From Bugula neritina (taxonomy: Eukaryota; Bryozoa; Gymnolaemata; Cheilostomatida; Bugulidae), in the NCBI GenBank assembly GCA_964035545.1, contig CAXIUT010000191.1, positions 1-23,224 on the forward strand: a stretch of DNA of 23,224 nt, read 5' to 3'. Made by a program: the position numbers and the translations under genes. Shown here piece after piece: positions 22,837 through 23,224 of the stretch. Position 1 is the first letter of the stretch. Each line of letters starts with the position of its first letter. The notes beneath the pieces were generated by a model. It was not told the origin of the DNA. It worked only from the letters and a program-made list of their open reading frames with translations, and made no database searches.

Positions 22837-23224
22837 CTTGCAACGTACGAAACGCTGCCAGTATGCGCAAAATTATCGAGGTGTCAAAACGAGCTGCTTC
22901 ACTCGTTCTTCACATAAAGCCGATGTGTGGTCTGATGGCTTAAATTTGTGTGAAGATTTTGCGGGTGAAAAAGAAAAAACAGGTGTCGGGTTAGATACGG
23001 TAGCCGCGTTTGAATTTTTGCTGCGCGAGGTGTGCCAGAGCATCTACGGCTTGGCCTTCATCTGCGTGGTAGCTGGTCTTGAGTTTGCCACCAGAGCCGA
23101 TACGTCCCCATTCGCGAACGAGGGTCGCGCCTCCAAAGAGATCGCGCTGCACGGTCATCAAATAGAAGCGCGCATCTTGTGTATAGGGTCGATCCGGCGC
23201 AGCTTAATGCGGCTTGGAAAAAAC
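22800..23224. repeat. Terminal direct repeat, right copy
   Basis: This copy matches 1-423 in the same direction (offset 22799 rising to 22801 after two extra homopolymer bases). It ends in the middle of the WGR gene with an extra A in the final run. It represents the same locus read twice. Confidence 0.88.
22991..23224 (-). pseudogene. Partial second copy of the WGR gene
   Basis: The C-terminal part of the WGR gene at 190-471 reappears here and is cut by the contig end. One G is missing in the GCGGCGC stretch near 23170, which shifts the frame. As it belongs to the terminal redundancy, it should not be counted as a second gene. Confidence 0.85.

Overview
The window reads as one small plasmid that was sequenced slightly more than once around. 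Bases 1-423 recur in the same orientation at 22800-23224, with a few single-base indels. The replicon is therefore probably a circle of about 22.8 kb, opened inside the intergenic region next to the mobilization genes. The gene families suggest an alphaproteobacterium: an H-NS/HvrA-like protein, an iteron-controlled Rep_3 initiator, a MobC/MobA/coupling-protein cluster with a J-domain membrane protein, RTX and TbpB-like surface proteins, and a BrnT-like toxin-antitoxin pair. This is inference from family content; I cannot name the species.

Layout. 190-2471 (minus): a CopG-like antitoxin, a ParE-like toxin, an H-NS-like protein, an unknown protein with an RX4H (HEPN-like) motif, and a small WGR protein. 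2615-6515 (plus): the plasmid core, with a Toprim primase-like protein, an AT-rich origin with seven clear 18-bp iterons, the initiator with its own operator, then a ParA-like ATPase and a small AT-hook-like partner. 6760-9621 (minus): an isoprenylcysteine-methyltransferase-like membrane protein and a CDF cation transporter whose 5' end abuts an IS30-family element, then a FimB-type short tyrosine recombinase. 9789-10356 (plus): a BrnT-like toxin and its antitoxin, ended by a terminator shared with the convergent operon.

10421-18653 (minus) is the most unusual part. A probable immunity gene (one frameshift) is followed by an AHH-family nuclease domain, an M23 peptidase domain, and a 1472-residue array of Calx-beta, PPC-like and CARDB-type domains ending in RTX repeats. 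A VanZ-like membrane protein and a TbpB-like surface protein follow, each overlapping its predecessor by four bases. The three large frames are separated only by +1-type breaks, so they may be one protein of about 2090 residues: a type I secreted effector with the nuclease at the N-terminus and the secretion signal at the C-terminus.

18740-22674 (minus) is a mobilization module in the order mobC, mobA, coupling protein, J-domain membrane protein. Each gene is recognisable but interrupted by one or more frame changes. The mismatched terminal copies show that this assembly contains indel errors, so the damage may be technical rather than biological. 22676-22836 holds several hairpins and is the likely oriT region. 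Stretches longer than 300 bases without a gene are limited to the origin (3551-4136) and the oriT/terminal-copy region. 6516-6759 and 18654-18739 are short gaps; the first shows no clear signal and the second is an AT-rich leader of the effector operon. No rRNA, tRNA or CRISPR array was seen.
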